DNA of 64,000 nt. Origin: Streptomyces sp. A0642. GTDB lineage: Bacteria; Actinomycetota; Actinomycetes; Streptomycetales; Streptomycetaceae. The position numbers and the translations under genes were made by a program. The notes beneath the pieces were generated by a model. That model was not told where the DNA came from. It saw only the letters and a program-made list of their open reading frames with translations, and did not search any database. Positions 18,601-25,539 of the stretch are shown here, piece by piece; position 1 is the stretch's first letter, and every line of letters begins with the position of its first letter. The DNA is taken from positions 1 to 64,000 of the forward strand of contig NZ_SSBL01000034.1 in the NCBI RefSeq assembly GCF_004795105.1. The letters run 5' to 3'.

Positions 18601-21117
18601 GTCACCGTGCCCGCCGCCCGCGAGGCCGACGCCCGGCGCATCGCCGTGCTGGGCGACCCCGCGTTCGTCGAGGCTCCTGAGCCTCCCGCCAGCTGTGCCG
18701 GCCTCGCGGAGCTCGGTGCGTTGCGGGAGGTCCCCGACACGGTGGTGTGGCAGGCGCCCCGCGAAACGGACGGCGGCGCGGCGGACGTCCACACCGGTGT
18801 GCTGAGGGCGCTCGCCCTCCTGCAGAGCTGGACCGGCGCCGAACACCCCGGCCGGCTCGTGATCGTGACGCGCGGGGCTGCCGGGCTGCCGGGCGAGGAA
18901 CCCGATCTGGTCGGGGCCGCCGTCGCCGGTCTGGTGCGCAGCGCACAGGCGGAGTACCCGGGCCGGTTCCAGCTCATCGACCACGACGGCGACGCCCTGC
19001 CGGTCGCGTCGCTCGTCGACGCCGTGGCCCAGGGCGAACCGCACCTGGCCGTTCGCGAGGGCCGGCTCCTCGCGCCGCGCCTGCAGCCGCTTCCCGTAAC
19101 CGAACCGGGCGTGCCGCCGTCGTTCGACCGTGGCACGGTCCTCATCACCGGCGGCACCGGCGGCATCGGCGCGATCGTCGCCCGGCATCTGGTCACGGAG
19201 CACGGCGCACGGCACCTGCTGCTGGCCTCCCGGCGCGGTCCGGCCGCGGAAGGTGCCGACGAACTGGTTGCCGAGCTGACCGCTCTCGGCGCCCGGGTCC
19301 GGGTCGTGGGATGCGACGTCACCGAACGTGCCGCCGTCCAGGCCCTGCTGGACGGCATCGGCCCCGACGCCCCGCTGACCGCCGTCATCCACACGGCGGG
19401 CGTCCTGGACGACGGCACACTCGACAGCCTCACCACCGCGCAGACGACGCGGGTGCTGGCGCCGAAGGTCGATGCGGCACTGCACCTGCACGGGCTGACC
19501 CGCGACCTGGATCTTTCGGCGTTCGTGCTGTTCTCGTCCGCGGCGCCGCTGCTCGGCGGACAGGGACAGGGCAACTACGCCGCCGCGAACAGCGCGCTGG
19601 ACGCGCTGGCACGGGTGCGGCGCAGCGCGGGCCTGCCCGCACACTCACTGGCCTGGGGACTGTGGACCGTCGGGATGGCAGGGGCGCTCGGCGGAGACGG
19701 CGGCGAGCAGCACACCCGCCGGATCCGGACCAGGCTCGGCCTGGTCCCGATCGACGCGGAGTCCGGCATGGCGCTGTTCGACAACGCACTCGCCACGGAC
19801 CGCGCGACCCCGGTGACCGCGCTGCTGGACACGGCGGCCCTCACCGACCTGGCGCGCGGCGGCACCCTGCCCGCGATGCTGCGCGGCATGATCCGGGTTC
19901 CCGCGGCCGCCGCGGGTACCGAGGTCAGCCTGGCGCAGCAATGGGCCGCACTGCCCGACGCGGACCGCGACGGTGTGATCTTGCGGGAGGTGCGCAACGT
20001 CGCGGCTGCGGTCCTCGGTCACCGGTCCGGTGAGGCCATCGACCCGCACGCGCTGTTCACCGAGCTCGGGTTCGACTCCCTGGGGGCGGTGGAATTCCGT
20101 AACCGGCTCACTCAACTGACCGATCTGGAGCTGCCGTTGACGCTGATCTTCGATCACCCGACCGCCGCCGATGTGGCGAAGCTCGTGCGATCGCGGATCG
20201 AGGAGCCCGGCACCGAGGTGGCCGAGCAGGAACCGGCCGGGGTGCGCGGCACGCTCACCGACCTGGTTTCGGCGGCACACCGCCGCGGCGAACTGGCAGC
20301 GGCGATGCCCCTGCTGACCGCGAGCTCGGCCCTGATGCCCGCCTACACCGCCGGCGAGGCCGCCGCACGCCCCCCGGCCGCGGCGCAGCTCCTGGCGCGC
20401 GGCGCCGCGGCACCGGCACTGATCTGCATCCCGTCGTTCCTCGCGGGATCAGGGCCCCACCAGTTCGCCCGCCTGGCCCGTGAACTGGGCGGCGAGCGAC
20501 AGGTCAGTGCGCTGCGGCTGCCCGGGATGCGCGCGGGCGAGGACCTGCCGGCGACCTGGGATGCGGCGATCGAGAGCCTCGCCGCGGCCGTCGTATCGGA
20601 ACTGGAGCGGGGCCCGGCGGCGCTCATCGGCTATTCGGCAGGCGGCGCGGTCGCGCATGCGGTCGCCCGGCGGATCGAAAGTCGCGGCCGCGAGCTCGCG
20701 GGCCTCGCGATGATCGATACCTACGCCCCGGACGAGCCCGAAGCGACCCGCCGCGTCCTCACCGACGCGCTGGGGCAGATCCTGTCCCGGGACAATGCGC
20801 TGACCCCCCTGGACGACCACGGTCTGGTTTCCATGGGCGGCTACGTGCGGATCTACCCCGAGCGCGAAGCCGAGCCGATCGCCGCTCCGACACTGAACCT
20901 GCGGGCCACCGTGACGCTGAGCAGCTTCGGCGCGTTCGAGCCCGTCCCCGACTGGCAACACCGAGGACCGGCCGAGTACATCGAGGCAGACCACTTCTCG
21001 ATCATCGAGGACCGGGCGGCGGAGACCGCCGCGAGTCTGCGGCACTGGCTCGATTCGATCGAGAGTGATTCCGTCCAGAATTCTGATATACGGAGAAGTC
21101 AAATGCGTGACGCGTAA
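9673..21117 (+). CDS. Type I polyketide synthase, two modules plus terminal thioesterase
   Basis: This is the last enzyme of the assembly line. An N-terminal coiled docking helix (residues 1-32) should pair with the tail of the preceding PKS. Module one: KS (DTACSSS near 203), AT (FTGQGAQ near 571, GHSIGE, HAFHS near 761), DH (HTAFG…P near 970), KR (near 1417, SDD at the LDD position) and ACP (LGFDSL near 1725). Module two: KS (near 1795-2220, DTACSSS near 1964), AT (HAFHS near 2516), DH (HTVHG…P near 2722), KR (near 3156, LDD) and ACP (near 3465). A thioesterase follows, with GYSAGG near 3653, a DTY aspartate and a late DHFS histidine. Both ATs have the malonyl-CoA signature. Both modules carry DH and KR but no ER, so each should leave a double bond. 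The TE releases the chain by hydrolysis or cyclisation; which one cannot be read from sequence. Confidence 0.96.
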   Translation: MSNEQKLRDYLKRATVDLRESRQRVQELEERAHEPIAIVGMACRLPGGIASPDDLWELLRAERDAVGPFPEGRDWDLEKLYDPDPERLGTSYAREGGFLYEADQFDAEFFGISPREAAAMDPQQRLLLETAWEAVEHAGIDPTALRGTRTGVYAGVMYDDYGSRTPRAPEDFEGYLLTGSAGSIASGRLSYTFGLEGPAVTVDTACSSSLVALHLAAQSLRGGECSMALAGGVTVMATPGTFVEFSRQRGLAPDGRCKAFSSSADGTGWAEGVGVLVLERLSDAQRDGHRVLAVLRGSAVNQDGASSQLTAPNGPAQERVIRAALADARLTPSEVDAVEAHGTGTRLGDPIEAQALLSAYGRARADDNPLWLGSVKSNIGHTQAAAGVVGVIKMVMAMREGVMPSTLHVDEPTPEVDWSEGTVKLLTRARPWPVLDRPRRTGVSSFGISGTNAHVILEEAPPARDAVAQEPQPQQGRHAPPAPWLLSAKSEPALRAQASRLLAWLTDHPEAEDADVAAVLITARAQLGRRGAVLGADRAGLLAGLTALAAGAESPRVVSGAATPGETAFLFTGQGAQRIGMGAGLAAVFPVFAAALDEVCAELDPLLGVSLREIMSGGTGDAERPALLDRTEFTQPALFAFEVALYRLLESFGVTPDVVAGHSIGELAAAHVAGVWSLADVCRLVAARGRLMGALPAGGAMLAAAVPEDRARELLAAGTVSLAAVNAPGAVVFSGETAAVHALEDRLAEEGVKTKRLTVSHAFHSALMEPMLAEYEQVAGSVEYRMPRIGVCSTVSGAMAGSELLTPGYWVRQVREAVRFAPAVRSLVDAGVRRFVEVGPDAVLAAMVRQTLGDEEESRSLVTAAARRGVDEAGQFLRLLAAVHCSGTGIDWAPLMPEGPARHLDLPGYAFQHRRYWVQPDDDALGDMSRAGLHALDHPMLRVAAPLAGRDEWLFSGRLSVADLPWIADHTAFGTVLLPGTGFVDLALAAGRRLDLPVLDELVLATPLVFDGTAAVDVQLSVSEPDHTGRRRLSVHSRAVTATAPSHPGEPEWTLHATGALAPADGVTPHWTGPDWPPAEGTQVDGARLYDRLGDLGFGYGPSFQGVRAAWTSGDEVFTEVALDETAAGRAAGFGVHPALLDAVFHAAIDVLAEDLPDGRLPLPFSFGGVRVFRPGATSVRARIIRSGPQKVRIDACDADGAAVLSIDAVLARPADASALAGASDPLYVLDWTPVTVTSPAAPDRQLVALGQPVAGCAETFEDVAAYAAGGGRSGAAVLWSPETAPADGEEVPAAVRRAVHSALAVLRDWLTEPGCADSALVVLTRNGAGLPGEMPDPAAAAVRGLVRSAQSENPGRIVNVDLGPDDVGDLRQRIAAAAAMDEPQLAIRDGATLVPRLVRAATGEPAGGHFGDGTVLITGGAGGLGAVTARHLVARHGVRTLLLASRRGAAAPGVEELVAELTALGADVRVAACDVSERAEVAALLESVPAHQPLTAVVHTAGVSDDGTIETLTAEQVDRVLAPKVDAAWHLHELTGDLDLSAFVLFSSAGPLLGGQGQGNYAAANAAMDALVQARRSAGLAAHSLAWGLWKLGMAEALNDAGGENLVRQIRTRLGLSPIEPDTGMRMLDSALTCDEPMLMTALLDTPALTALGRLGTLPALLRGLIRLPSRERIADSPLRQRLLDAPAEQWESLIRDEVRVIAAAVLGHESADAIAPETPFSELGFDSLGGVEFRNKVTAATGVRLSATLVFDYPNAAAVAGFLRTRVDGSQPARPRPAPARTRSTTAGGADEPIAIVGMSCRYPGGVENPGQLWDLIDGRVDAITPIPGDRGWDVDHLYDTDPGKPGKIYTREGGFLHAAGDFDAAFFGIGPREAAAMDPQQRLLLEASWEALEDAGIDPAALRGSDTGVYAGVMYQDYGYTAREAADGAAEGYLATGSAGSVVSGRVSYSLGLEGPAVTVDTACSSSLVALHLAVQALRAGETSLVLASGVTVMSTPLLFLEFSRQRALSPDGRCKAFSSSADGVSWAEGVGVLALERLSDAQRNGRPVLAVIRGSAINQDGASNGLTAPNGPSQERVIAQALANAGLAAAEVDAVEAHGTGTTLGDPIEAQALINAYGQERTEPLRIGSLKSNIGHTQAAAGVGGVIKMVQALRHEVLPATLHVDAPSPHVEWTPGAVRILTDAEPWPAVERPRRAGVSSFGISGTNAHVIIEEAPAAPPQPAGAPDPAAVPLLLSARTPAALRAQARRLHDTLSERPGLDLTDAAATLALHRAQLEERAAVVGPDRESLLAALARLAAGEPGTGIVDGVGRTGTTAFLFTGQGAQRTGMGAGLYREFPVFAAALDEVCAEFDAHLEHPLQDVMFGADDGALLDRTEYAQPALFAFEVAMFRLVESMGVTPDAVAGHSIGELAAAYVAGVWSLPDACRLVAARGRLMGALPAGGSMLAAAVPEARAEELVAEVNSSSAASVSLAAVNAPEAVVFSGNTGAVSALDALLRAEGVRTSRLRVSHAFHSALMDPMLSDFAEIAADLTYHEPSLALCSTVTGAFAHASLGTPEYWVRQVREAVRFAPAVRSLLQSGAGLFVELGPDAVLTTMTRATLAADPAQRASVVAGSRRTAAEPEQLVTALAAAHCAGRPVRWADYFGARPQTRIALPTYPFQHERFWLRPAESAAPLAGADSAGHPLLHAQVQLAGTDEWLFTGRLSQRTHPWLADHTVHGTVVMPGTGFVELALAAGARLGVPRLAELTLDAPLILPAEGGADLQLAVGGPDAEGHRTVTVHARVADTWVPQARGLLTPAIPAAAPGWHRVWPPAEGEPVDGAEVYRVLGDLGFAFGPAFQGVRMAWLRGEEVFADLSLDAATAAGATAFGLHPALLDAVFHPAAGLLAGKGPDGRAPLPFAFGGVQPAQSGAAALRVRIARTAPDTFRVDAVDATGAPVLSVESVRVRPIERAALAQLQGAAPLFDLEWVTVPAAREADARRIAVLGDPAFVEAPEPPASCAGLAELGALREVPDTVVWQAPRETDGGAADVHTGVLRALALLQSWTGAEHPGRLVIVTRGAAGLPGEEPDLVGAAVAGLVRSAQAEYPGRFQLIDHDGDALPVASLVDAVAQGEPHLAVREGRLLAPRLQPLPVTEPGVPPSFDRGTVLITGGTGGIGAIVARHLVTEHGARHLLLASRRGPAAEGADELVAELTALGARVRVVGCDVTERAAVQALLDGIGPDAPLTAVIHTAGVLDDGTLDSLTTAQTTRVLAPKVDAALHLHGLTRDLDLSAFVLFSSAAPLLGGQGQGNYAAANSALDALARVRRSAGLPAHSLAWGLWTVGMAGALGGDGGEQHTRRIRTRLGLVPIDAESGMALFDNALATDRATPVTALLDTAALTDLARGGTLPAMLRGMIRVPAAAAGTEVSLAQQWAALPDADRDGVILREVRNVAAAVLGHRSGEAIDPHALFTELGFDSLGAVEFRNRLTQLTDLELPLTLIFDHPTAADVAKLVRSRIEEPGTEVAEQEPAGVRGTLTDLVSAAHRRGELAAAMPLLTASSALMPAYTAGEAAARPPAAAQLLARGAAAPALICIPSFLAGSGPHQFARLARELGGERQVSALRLPGMRAGEDLPATWDAAIESLAAAVVSELERGPAALIGYSAGGAVAHAVARRIESRGRELAGLAMIDTYAPDEPEATRRVLTDALGQILSRDNALTPLDDHGLVSMGGYVRIYPEREAEPIAAPTLNLRATVTLSSFGAFEPVPDWQHRGPAEYIEADHFSIIEDRAAETAASLRHWLDSIESDSVQNSDIRRSQMRDA

Positions 21118-21157
21118 ACGCGGTCGACCGTGCAGGGGCCAGGGGCATAGCCCCAAC

Positions 21158-21183
21158 AAGTAAGTCAAGACTTACCTTTAGGG
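21158..21183 (+). promoter_or_regulatory. Operator-like palindrome before helD
   Basis: The core GTAAGTC-AA-GACTTAC (21160-21175) is a palindrome with 7-bp arms. Its right half CTTACC could serve as a -35 box 18 bp before TATGGT (21195-21200). Aligned on AGTCnAGACTT, it resembles the site between tetR and the exporter gene (10 of 11 core bases identical, followed by a shared TTTA). Binding by the nearby TetR protein is an inference. Confidence 0.55.
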
Positions 21184-21223
21184 AGCTTCGTCCGTATGGT
21201 GTGGCTCGAATCGAAGGAGCTTC

Positions 21224-23308
21224 TTGTTGTCGAAAAGGATTGATTCTGCTGTGCGCGCGGTTGAATCGGAGCAGGATTATGTGTCCTCGTTGTACGAGTT
21301 GCTGACCGAGCGGCTTTCCGAGGCGCGGGCAAGCAGAGCGAGCGTGCTGAAGGCCCCGGCCGACAGCGCCGGCGAGGCATACGAGAGGGAAATCGCCGCC
21401 GAACGTCTGGCCAAGGAAATCGGCCGGCTGGAGGGCGCCGAAAAGGGGCTGGTCTTCGGACGCATCGACTGGACGGACGGCACCGCCCTGCGCATCGGAC
21501 GGATCGGACTGCACACGGAGGAGGACGACCTGCCGCTGCTCGTGGACTGGCGCGCGAACGCGGCGCGGCCCTTCTACGAGGCGACACCGGTCCACCCGAT
21601 GGACCTGCGGCGCCGCAGGCACCTGCGCCTCGATGACCGCACCGTCGTCTCGGTGAGCGACGAACTGCTGGACGGGACCGCCCCGACCCACGAGGACGTC
21701 GTGGGGGACGGCCCGCTGACCGAGGCCCTGTCGGCCAGGCGCACGGGCAAGATGCACGCCGCCGTCGCGACGCTCCAGGCCGAGCAGGACGAGATCGTCC
21801 GCTCCCGCCACCGAGGGGTGACCGTGGTCCAGGGCGGCCCCGGCACCGGCAAGACGGTCGTCGCCCTGCACCGGGCCGCCTACGTCCTGTACGCGTTTCC
21901 GCGCGCCGCGGAAGAGGGCGTCCTGGTGGTGGGCCCGAACGCCCGGTTCCTCGACTACATCTCCCAGGTCCTTCCCTCACTGGGAGAGAACGACGTGGTT
22001 CTGGCGACATGCCAGGAACTGGCCGGAGTGTTCACGGAGGCGGCCGACCCCTTCGACACGGCACGCCTCAAGGGCGGCATCGGCCTCGCCGAGGCCCTGG
22101 CCGGTCTGCTGCGCGTCCATCAGGCCCCCGCCGGTGACTTCACCGTGCGGGTCGGCCGGGAAGTGGTCCACCTGTCCGAGAAGGAAGTGGCCACGGCACG
22201 CGACGCCGCAGTGGCAGCCGTACCGGGGCACAACCCCGCGCGCCAGGTGTTCAAGGAGCTCCTGGCCGACGCCGTCACCGAGGCGATGCAGCGGGACATG
22301 GGCGACATCCTGGAACAGATCGACGCCGATACCGAGAAGATGACGGGCCTGAACCTCGACCGGTTCACCGGAGCCGCCCAGCGCCGCACCGAAGGCGCGG
22401 CCGACCCGGACCCGGCTCACGAGCTGGACCTGGACGCCATCCGGGCCGACCTCCTCGACGACGCCGGCGTCGACCGGGCGGTCGAGGCGCTGTGGCCGCG
22501 GCTTGCGCCGGGCGGCCTCGTGGAGGAGCTCCTGACGGATGCCGGCGCTCTCGCCGAGCACCTGCCCGGCCTGACCGAGCAGGAACGGTCCCTGCTGCTG
22601 CGAGGCCCGGACGACCCGTGGACCAGTGCCGACGTCCCGCTGCTGGACGAGGCGGCGAGCCTGGTCGAGGGACCCCCCCAGCGGACGTACGGGCACGTCG
22701 TCGTCGACGAGGCGCAGGAACTGACGGCCATGCAGTGGCGGATGATCGTCCGTCGTTGCCCGGCAAGAGCGATGACACTGGTGGGCGACTTCGCCCAGGC
22801 AGGCCCGGTCGCGACGGCACGCGACTGGACGGAGGCCTTGAGCCCCCACGTCGGACCGAGGTTCAAACTGCACAACCTGACCGTCAGTTACCGCACCACG
22901 CAGGAGATCCTGGAGAGCGTCCGGGACCTGCTCACCCGGATCGCTCCGGACCAGAAGCCCACACGGTCACTGCGAAGCGGTGAGAGCCCTCGCTCCGTGA
23001 CCACACCTCAGGACGGGTCGGTCGCCGCCGTCGTCCGGGAACTCCGTGCGCAGAGCGCCGCGCACCCGGACGAACTCCTGGGGGTGATCTGCGCGGATGC
23101 CAGGGTGGGCGAGCTGACGGCCCGGGGGATCGTGCACCAGGCGCGCATCGTGCCGGCGTCCGAAGCACGCGGCCTGGAATTCGACGGGGTCGTCGTCCTG
23201 AACCCCGAGGAGATCATCACGGCCCGCCCCGGCGGGGAGAGAGACCTGTACGTGGCCCTGACCCGGGCCACCAAACGACTCTGCACCATCACCGCCCAGC
23301 CCGCCTGA
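21224..23308 (+). CDS. HelD/HelR-like RNA polymerase-associated motor ATPase
   Basis: UvrD/Rep-related SF1 ATPase of the HelD class, which pries stalled RNA polymerase off DNA; the actinobacterial branch HelR is known to displace rifamycins from RNA polymerase. An N-terminal charged coiled coil (residues about 20-70) precedes the family block GRIDWTDG…GRIGLH…LLVDWRA…FYEAT. Walker A GGPGTGKT lies near 205, Walker B VVDEAQE near 495, and a C-terminal SF1 motor region ends with LYVALTRAT. At 694 residues it has the usual length. The start is TTG at 21224 or, better spaced from the AAGGAG site, TTG at 21227. It lies about 110 bp after the PKS thioesterase gene and has its own operator-like palindrome, so it may be the producer's self-resistance factor. 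That last point is inference. Confidence 0.88.
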   Translation: MLSKRIDSAVRAVESEQDYVSSLYELLTERLSEARASRASVLKAPADSAGEAYEREIAAERLAKEIGRLEGAEKGLVFGRIDWTDGTALRIGRIGLHTEEDDLPLLVDWRANAARPFYEATPVHPMDLRRRRHLRLDDRTVVSVSDELLDGTAPTHEDVVGDGPLTEALSARRTGKMHAAVATLQAEQDEIVRSRHRGVTVVQGGPGTGKTVVALHRAAYVLYAFPRAAEEGVLVVGPNARFLDYISQVLPSLGENDVVLATCQELAGVFTEAADPFDTARLKGGIGLAEALAGLLRVHQAPAGDFTVRVGREVVHLSEKEVATARDAAVAAVPGHNPARQVFKELLADAVTEAMQRDMGDILEQIDADTEKMTGLNLDRFTGAAQRRTEGAADPDPAHELDLDAIRADLLDDAGVDRAVEALWPRLAPGGLVEELLTDAGALAEHLPGLTEQERSLLLRGPDDPWTSADVPLLDEAASLVEGPPQRTYGHVVVDEAQELTAMQWRMIVRRCPARAMTLVGDFAQAGPVATARDWTEALSPHVGPRFKLHNLTVSYRTTQEILESVRDLLTRIAPDQKPTRSLRSGESPRSVTTPQDGSVAAVVRELRAQSAAHPDELLGVICADARVGELTARGIVHQARIVPASEARGLEFDGVVVLNPEEIITARPGGERDLYVALTRATKRLCTITAQPA

Positions 23309-23347
23309 CGCTCCGCGCCCGCGCTGCCACGCGGGCGCATCGGGTGG

Positions 23348-23920
23348 TCACAGCAGCCGGTCGACGAGCCCATCGACGTAGTCGGGGGCGAGTTCCATGC
23401 CGAACAGGACGCGGATGTACATCGGGGCCAGGATGTGGTCCAGCACGTCGAGCGCGTCGGGTGCGGGCTCACCGCGCTCGACGGCACGGTCGAGCATGGA
23501 CTGCATCTGCCGGGTGCGCTCGTCGCGCAGGCCGTCACGTGCCTGCCGGCCCTGCCTGCCTGTGCCGGTGAGGACGACGGCGAGGCGGACGAGTGCGAGG
23601 CCGTCGGGTCCGGTGATCTCCCGGGCGACGTTGGCCGCGTAGGCGTGCAGGTCACCGGCGAGGGTGCCGGTGTCGGGCATGGGCGACTGCGCGTTGAGGC
23701 GGGTGAGTGCCACCTCGGACAGGAGGTCCTCCAGGCTTCCCCACCGGCGGTAGATGCTGCTGTCGGCCACACCCGCACGGGCTGCGACCTCCGCGACAGT
23801 GAAGTGGCCGTAGCCCCGCTCGCTGATCAGGGCGGTCACCGCCTGATGTACCTGTGCGCCGACGCGGGCGCTGCGCCCGCCGGGCCGCCGGGTCCGCTGT
23901 CGTTCATCCATGTCGTTCAT
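23348..23920 (-). CDS. TetR family transcriptional repressor
   Basis: A 190-residue regulator. The N-terminal helix-turn-helix (FTVAEVAARAGVADSSIYRRW, about residues 40-60) is typical of TetR, followed by an all-helical ligand domain of TetR_C type. The ATG (MNDMDERQ) is chosen because GGGAG lies 5 bp upstream; a longer frame reading would run through the operator DNA. It is divergent from the exporter gene and separated from it by two operator-like sites, the classic layout of a repressor that senses the exported compound and controls its own gene and the pump. A related site before helD suggests a third target. Confidence 0.9.
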   Translation of the reverse strand: MNDMDERQRTRRPGGRSARVGAQVHQAVTALISERGYGHFTVAEVAARAGVADSSIYRRWGSLEDLLSEVALTRLNAQSPMPDTGTLAGDLHAYAANVAREITGPDGLALVRLAVVLTGTGRQGRQARDGLRDERTRQMQSMLDRAVERGEPAPDALDVLDHILAPMYIRVLFGMELAPDYVDGLVDRLL

Positions 23921-23931
23921 CCATGCTCCCA

Positions 23932-23962
23932 CCTTAACGCAGTCGAGACTTGCGTTTAAGGG
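23932..23962. promoter_or_regulatory. Putative TetR operator 1
   Basis: An imperfect inverted repeat: CCTTAACGCA on the left and TGCGTTTAAGG on the right flank a GTCGAGACT centre. It sits just upstream of the tetR start and so would block the tetR promoter. It is matched by operator 2 about 50 bp away and by the palindrome before helD. Confidence 0.6.
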
Positions 23963-23980
23963 TAGCCCTCTGTACAGTCT

Positions 23981-24009
23981 GCTAACGCAGCTAAAGACTG
24001 CTTTAAAGC
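23981..24009. promoter_or_regulatory. Putative TetR operator 2
   Basis: A second, weaker copy of the same element: it shares TAACGCAG, then an AGACT core, then CTTTAAAGC as the right arm. It lies about 60 bp before the exporter ATG, where it could cover that gene's promoter. Confidence 0.5.
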
Positions 24010-24069
24010 GTCCAGGGGCTGACCACGCCGGTCGTGGCCGGGCGCAATCGTCGATTGAGAGGAATCCCC

Positions 24070-25539
24070 ATGGCTGCATCGCCTGCGACAGTAGGCAGCC
24101 GACCGAACCGGGCCGTGCTGCTCGCGGTGACCTGCCTGGGCCAGTTCATGGTCCTGCTCGACAACACGATCGTCGGAGCAGCGCTGCCCGACATGCAGCA
24201 CCGGCTCCACACGGAACTGACCGGCCTGCAATGGATCGTCGACGCCTACGTACTTCTGGTCGCCATGCTGCTCCTGACCGGCGGCGTCTTCGCCGACCGG
24301 TTCGGCCGCAAGCGGGTCTACCTGACCGGCGTGGCGGTGTTCACCGCCGCATCACTGGTCTGTGCCCTCGCGCCCTCGGTCGGCTGGCTGATCGCCGGCC
24401 GGGTGCTGCAGGGCATCGGAGCCGCGGCACTCGCCCCCGCCTCGCTCGCCCTCCTCGCCGCCGCCCACCCCGTACCGCAAGAACGCGTCAAGGCGATCGG
24501 GCTGTGGGCCGGACTCAGCGGAATCGGCCTCGCCGCAGGCCCCGTGGCCGGCGGCGTGCTGACCCAGGCCTTCGGCTGGCCCGCCATCTTCCTCGTCAAC
24601 CTGCCCTTCGGCGTCGCCCTCCTCCTGCTCGGCCTGCGCCACCTCGACGAGTCCCGCAACCCGAACGCCCCCGCGATCGACGTCCCCGGCACGGTGCTGT
24701 CCGTCCTGACCGTGGGCACCCTCACCTACGGCCTCATCGAGGGCGGCGCCCGCGGGTGGACATCACCGCTGATCCTGTCCAGCTTCGCCGCCGCGGTGAT
24801 CCTCCTCGCCGCCTTCATCACCGTCGAAGCCCGCCGCACCGCACCCATGCTCCCCCTGCGCCTGTTCAAGCAGCGCCTGTTCACCGTGTCCAACACCGCC
24901 ATGGTCGTGGTCGGGTTCGCCCTCATGGGCTCCTCGTTCTTCTTCTCCCAGTTCTTCGTCTACGTCCAGGGCAGCTCGATCCTGCGCGCCGGCCTGCAGA
25001 CCCTGCCCCTGTCCCTTGCCATGGTCGTCGTCAGCCCGTACGCGGGGCGGCTCGCCGCCCGCTACGGCTACCGCATCGTGGTCACCACCGGCCTCGCCCT
25101 GGCCGGACTGGGACTGGTGGCACTCGGCACCGTCCACGCCGAGACCGGATACGAGAACGTGTGGTGGCGCCTGGCAGTCGCCGGCACCGGGTTCGCCCTG
25201 GCCATGTCCCCCCTCACGGGAGCCGCCATCCAGGCGGTCAGCTCGCAGGAAGGCGGCCTCGCATCCGGCGTCAGCACCACCACCCGACAGATCGGTGCCG
25301 TCTTCGGCGTGGCAGTACTCGGAGCCATCGTCCGCACCCGGCAATCCAGCGGCGCCACCTTCGAGACCGGCCTCAACAGCGCCTTCCTCGCCGCAGGCAT
25401 CGTCACTCTGGTCACCGCCGTGTTCACCGGACTGCTGCTGACAAAGCCCAAGCCCGCACAAGAGCCCACACCCCCGCAGCGTTCCACTGACCCAGACGCG
25501 GTCCCCGCCCTGAACGACGTATCCGCAACCAGCCACTGA
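24070..25539 (+). CDS. MFS drug exporter, DHA2 (EmrB/QacA) type, 14 TM
   Basis: A proton-driven multidrug efflux permease in the cytoplasmic membrane. The first helix carries the DHA2 signature LDNTIVGAALP. Then come the loop motif GVFADRFGRKRV, the antiporter-type GLAAGPVAGGVLTQAFGW segment, and a series of hydrophobic stretches across 489 residues consistent with 14 helices. ATG at 24070 has GAGAGGA 6-7 bp upstream; an upstream GTG at 24034 in frame lacks one and would overlap the regulatory region. Being paired with tetR and next to the PKS, it is the likely exporter of the polyketide, although the substrate cannot be read from sequence. Confidence 0.92.
   Translation: MAASPATVGSRPNRAVLLAVTCLGQFMVLLDNTIVGAALPDMQHRLHTELTGLQWIVDAYVLLVAMLLLTGGVFADRFGRKRVYLTGVAVFTAASLVCALAPSVGWLIAGRVLQGIGAAALAPASLALLAAAHPVPQERVKAIGLWAGLSGIGLAAGPVAGGVLTQAFGWPAIFLVNLPFGVALLLLGLRHLDESRNPNAPAIDVPGTVLSVLTVGTLTYGLIEGGARGWTSPLILSSFAAAVILLAAFITVEARRTAPMLPLRLFKQRLFTVSNTAMVVVGFALMGSSFFFSQFFVYVQGSSILRAGLQTLPLSLAMVVVSPYAGRLAARYGYRIVVTTGLALAGLGLVALGTVHAETGYENVWWRLAVAGTGFALAMSPLTGAAIQAVSSQEGGLASGVSTTTRQIGAVFGVAVLGAIVRTRQSSGATFETGLNSAFLAAGIVTLVTAVFTGLLLTKPKPAQEPTPPQRSTDPDAVPALNDVSATSH

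Noticed and set aside
21118..21223. Search for a rifamycin-associated element before helD
   Set aside because: No GGGGCTTGC-type palindrome was found. GGGGC-ATA-GCCCC (21142-21154) is too short and different. The TetR-like palindrome is the better candidate.
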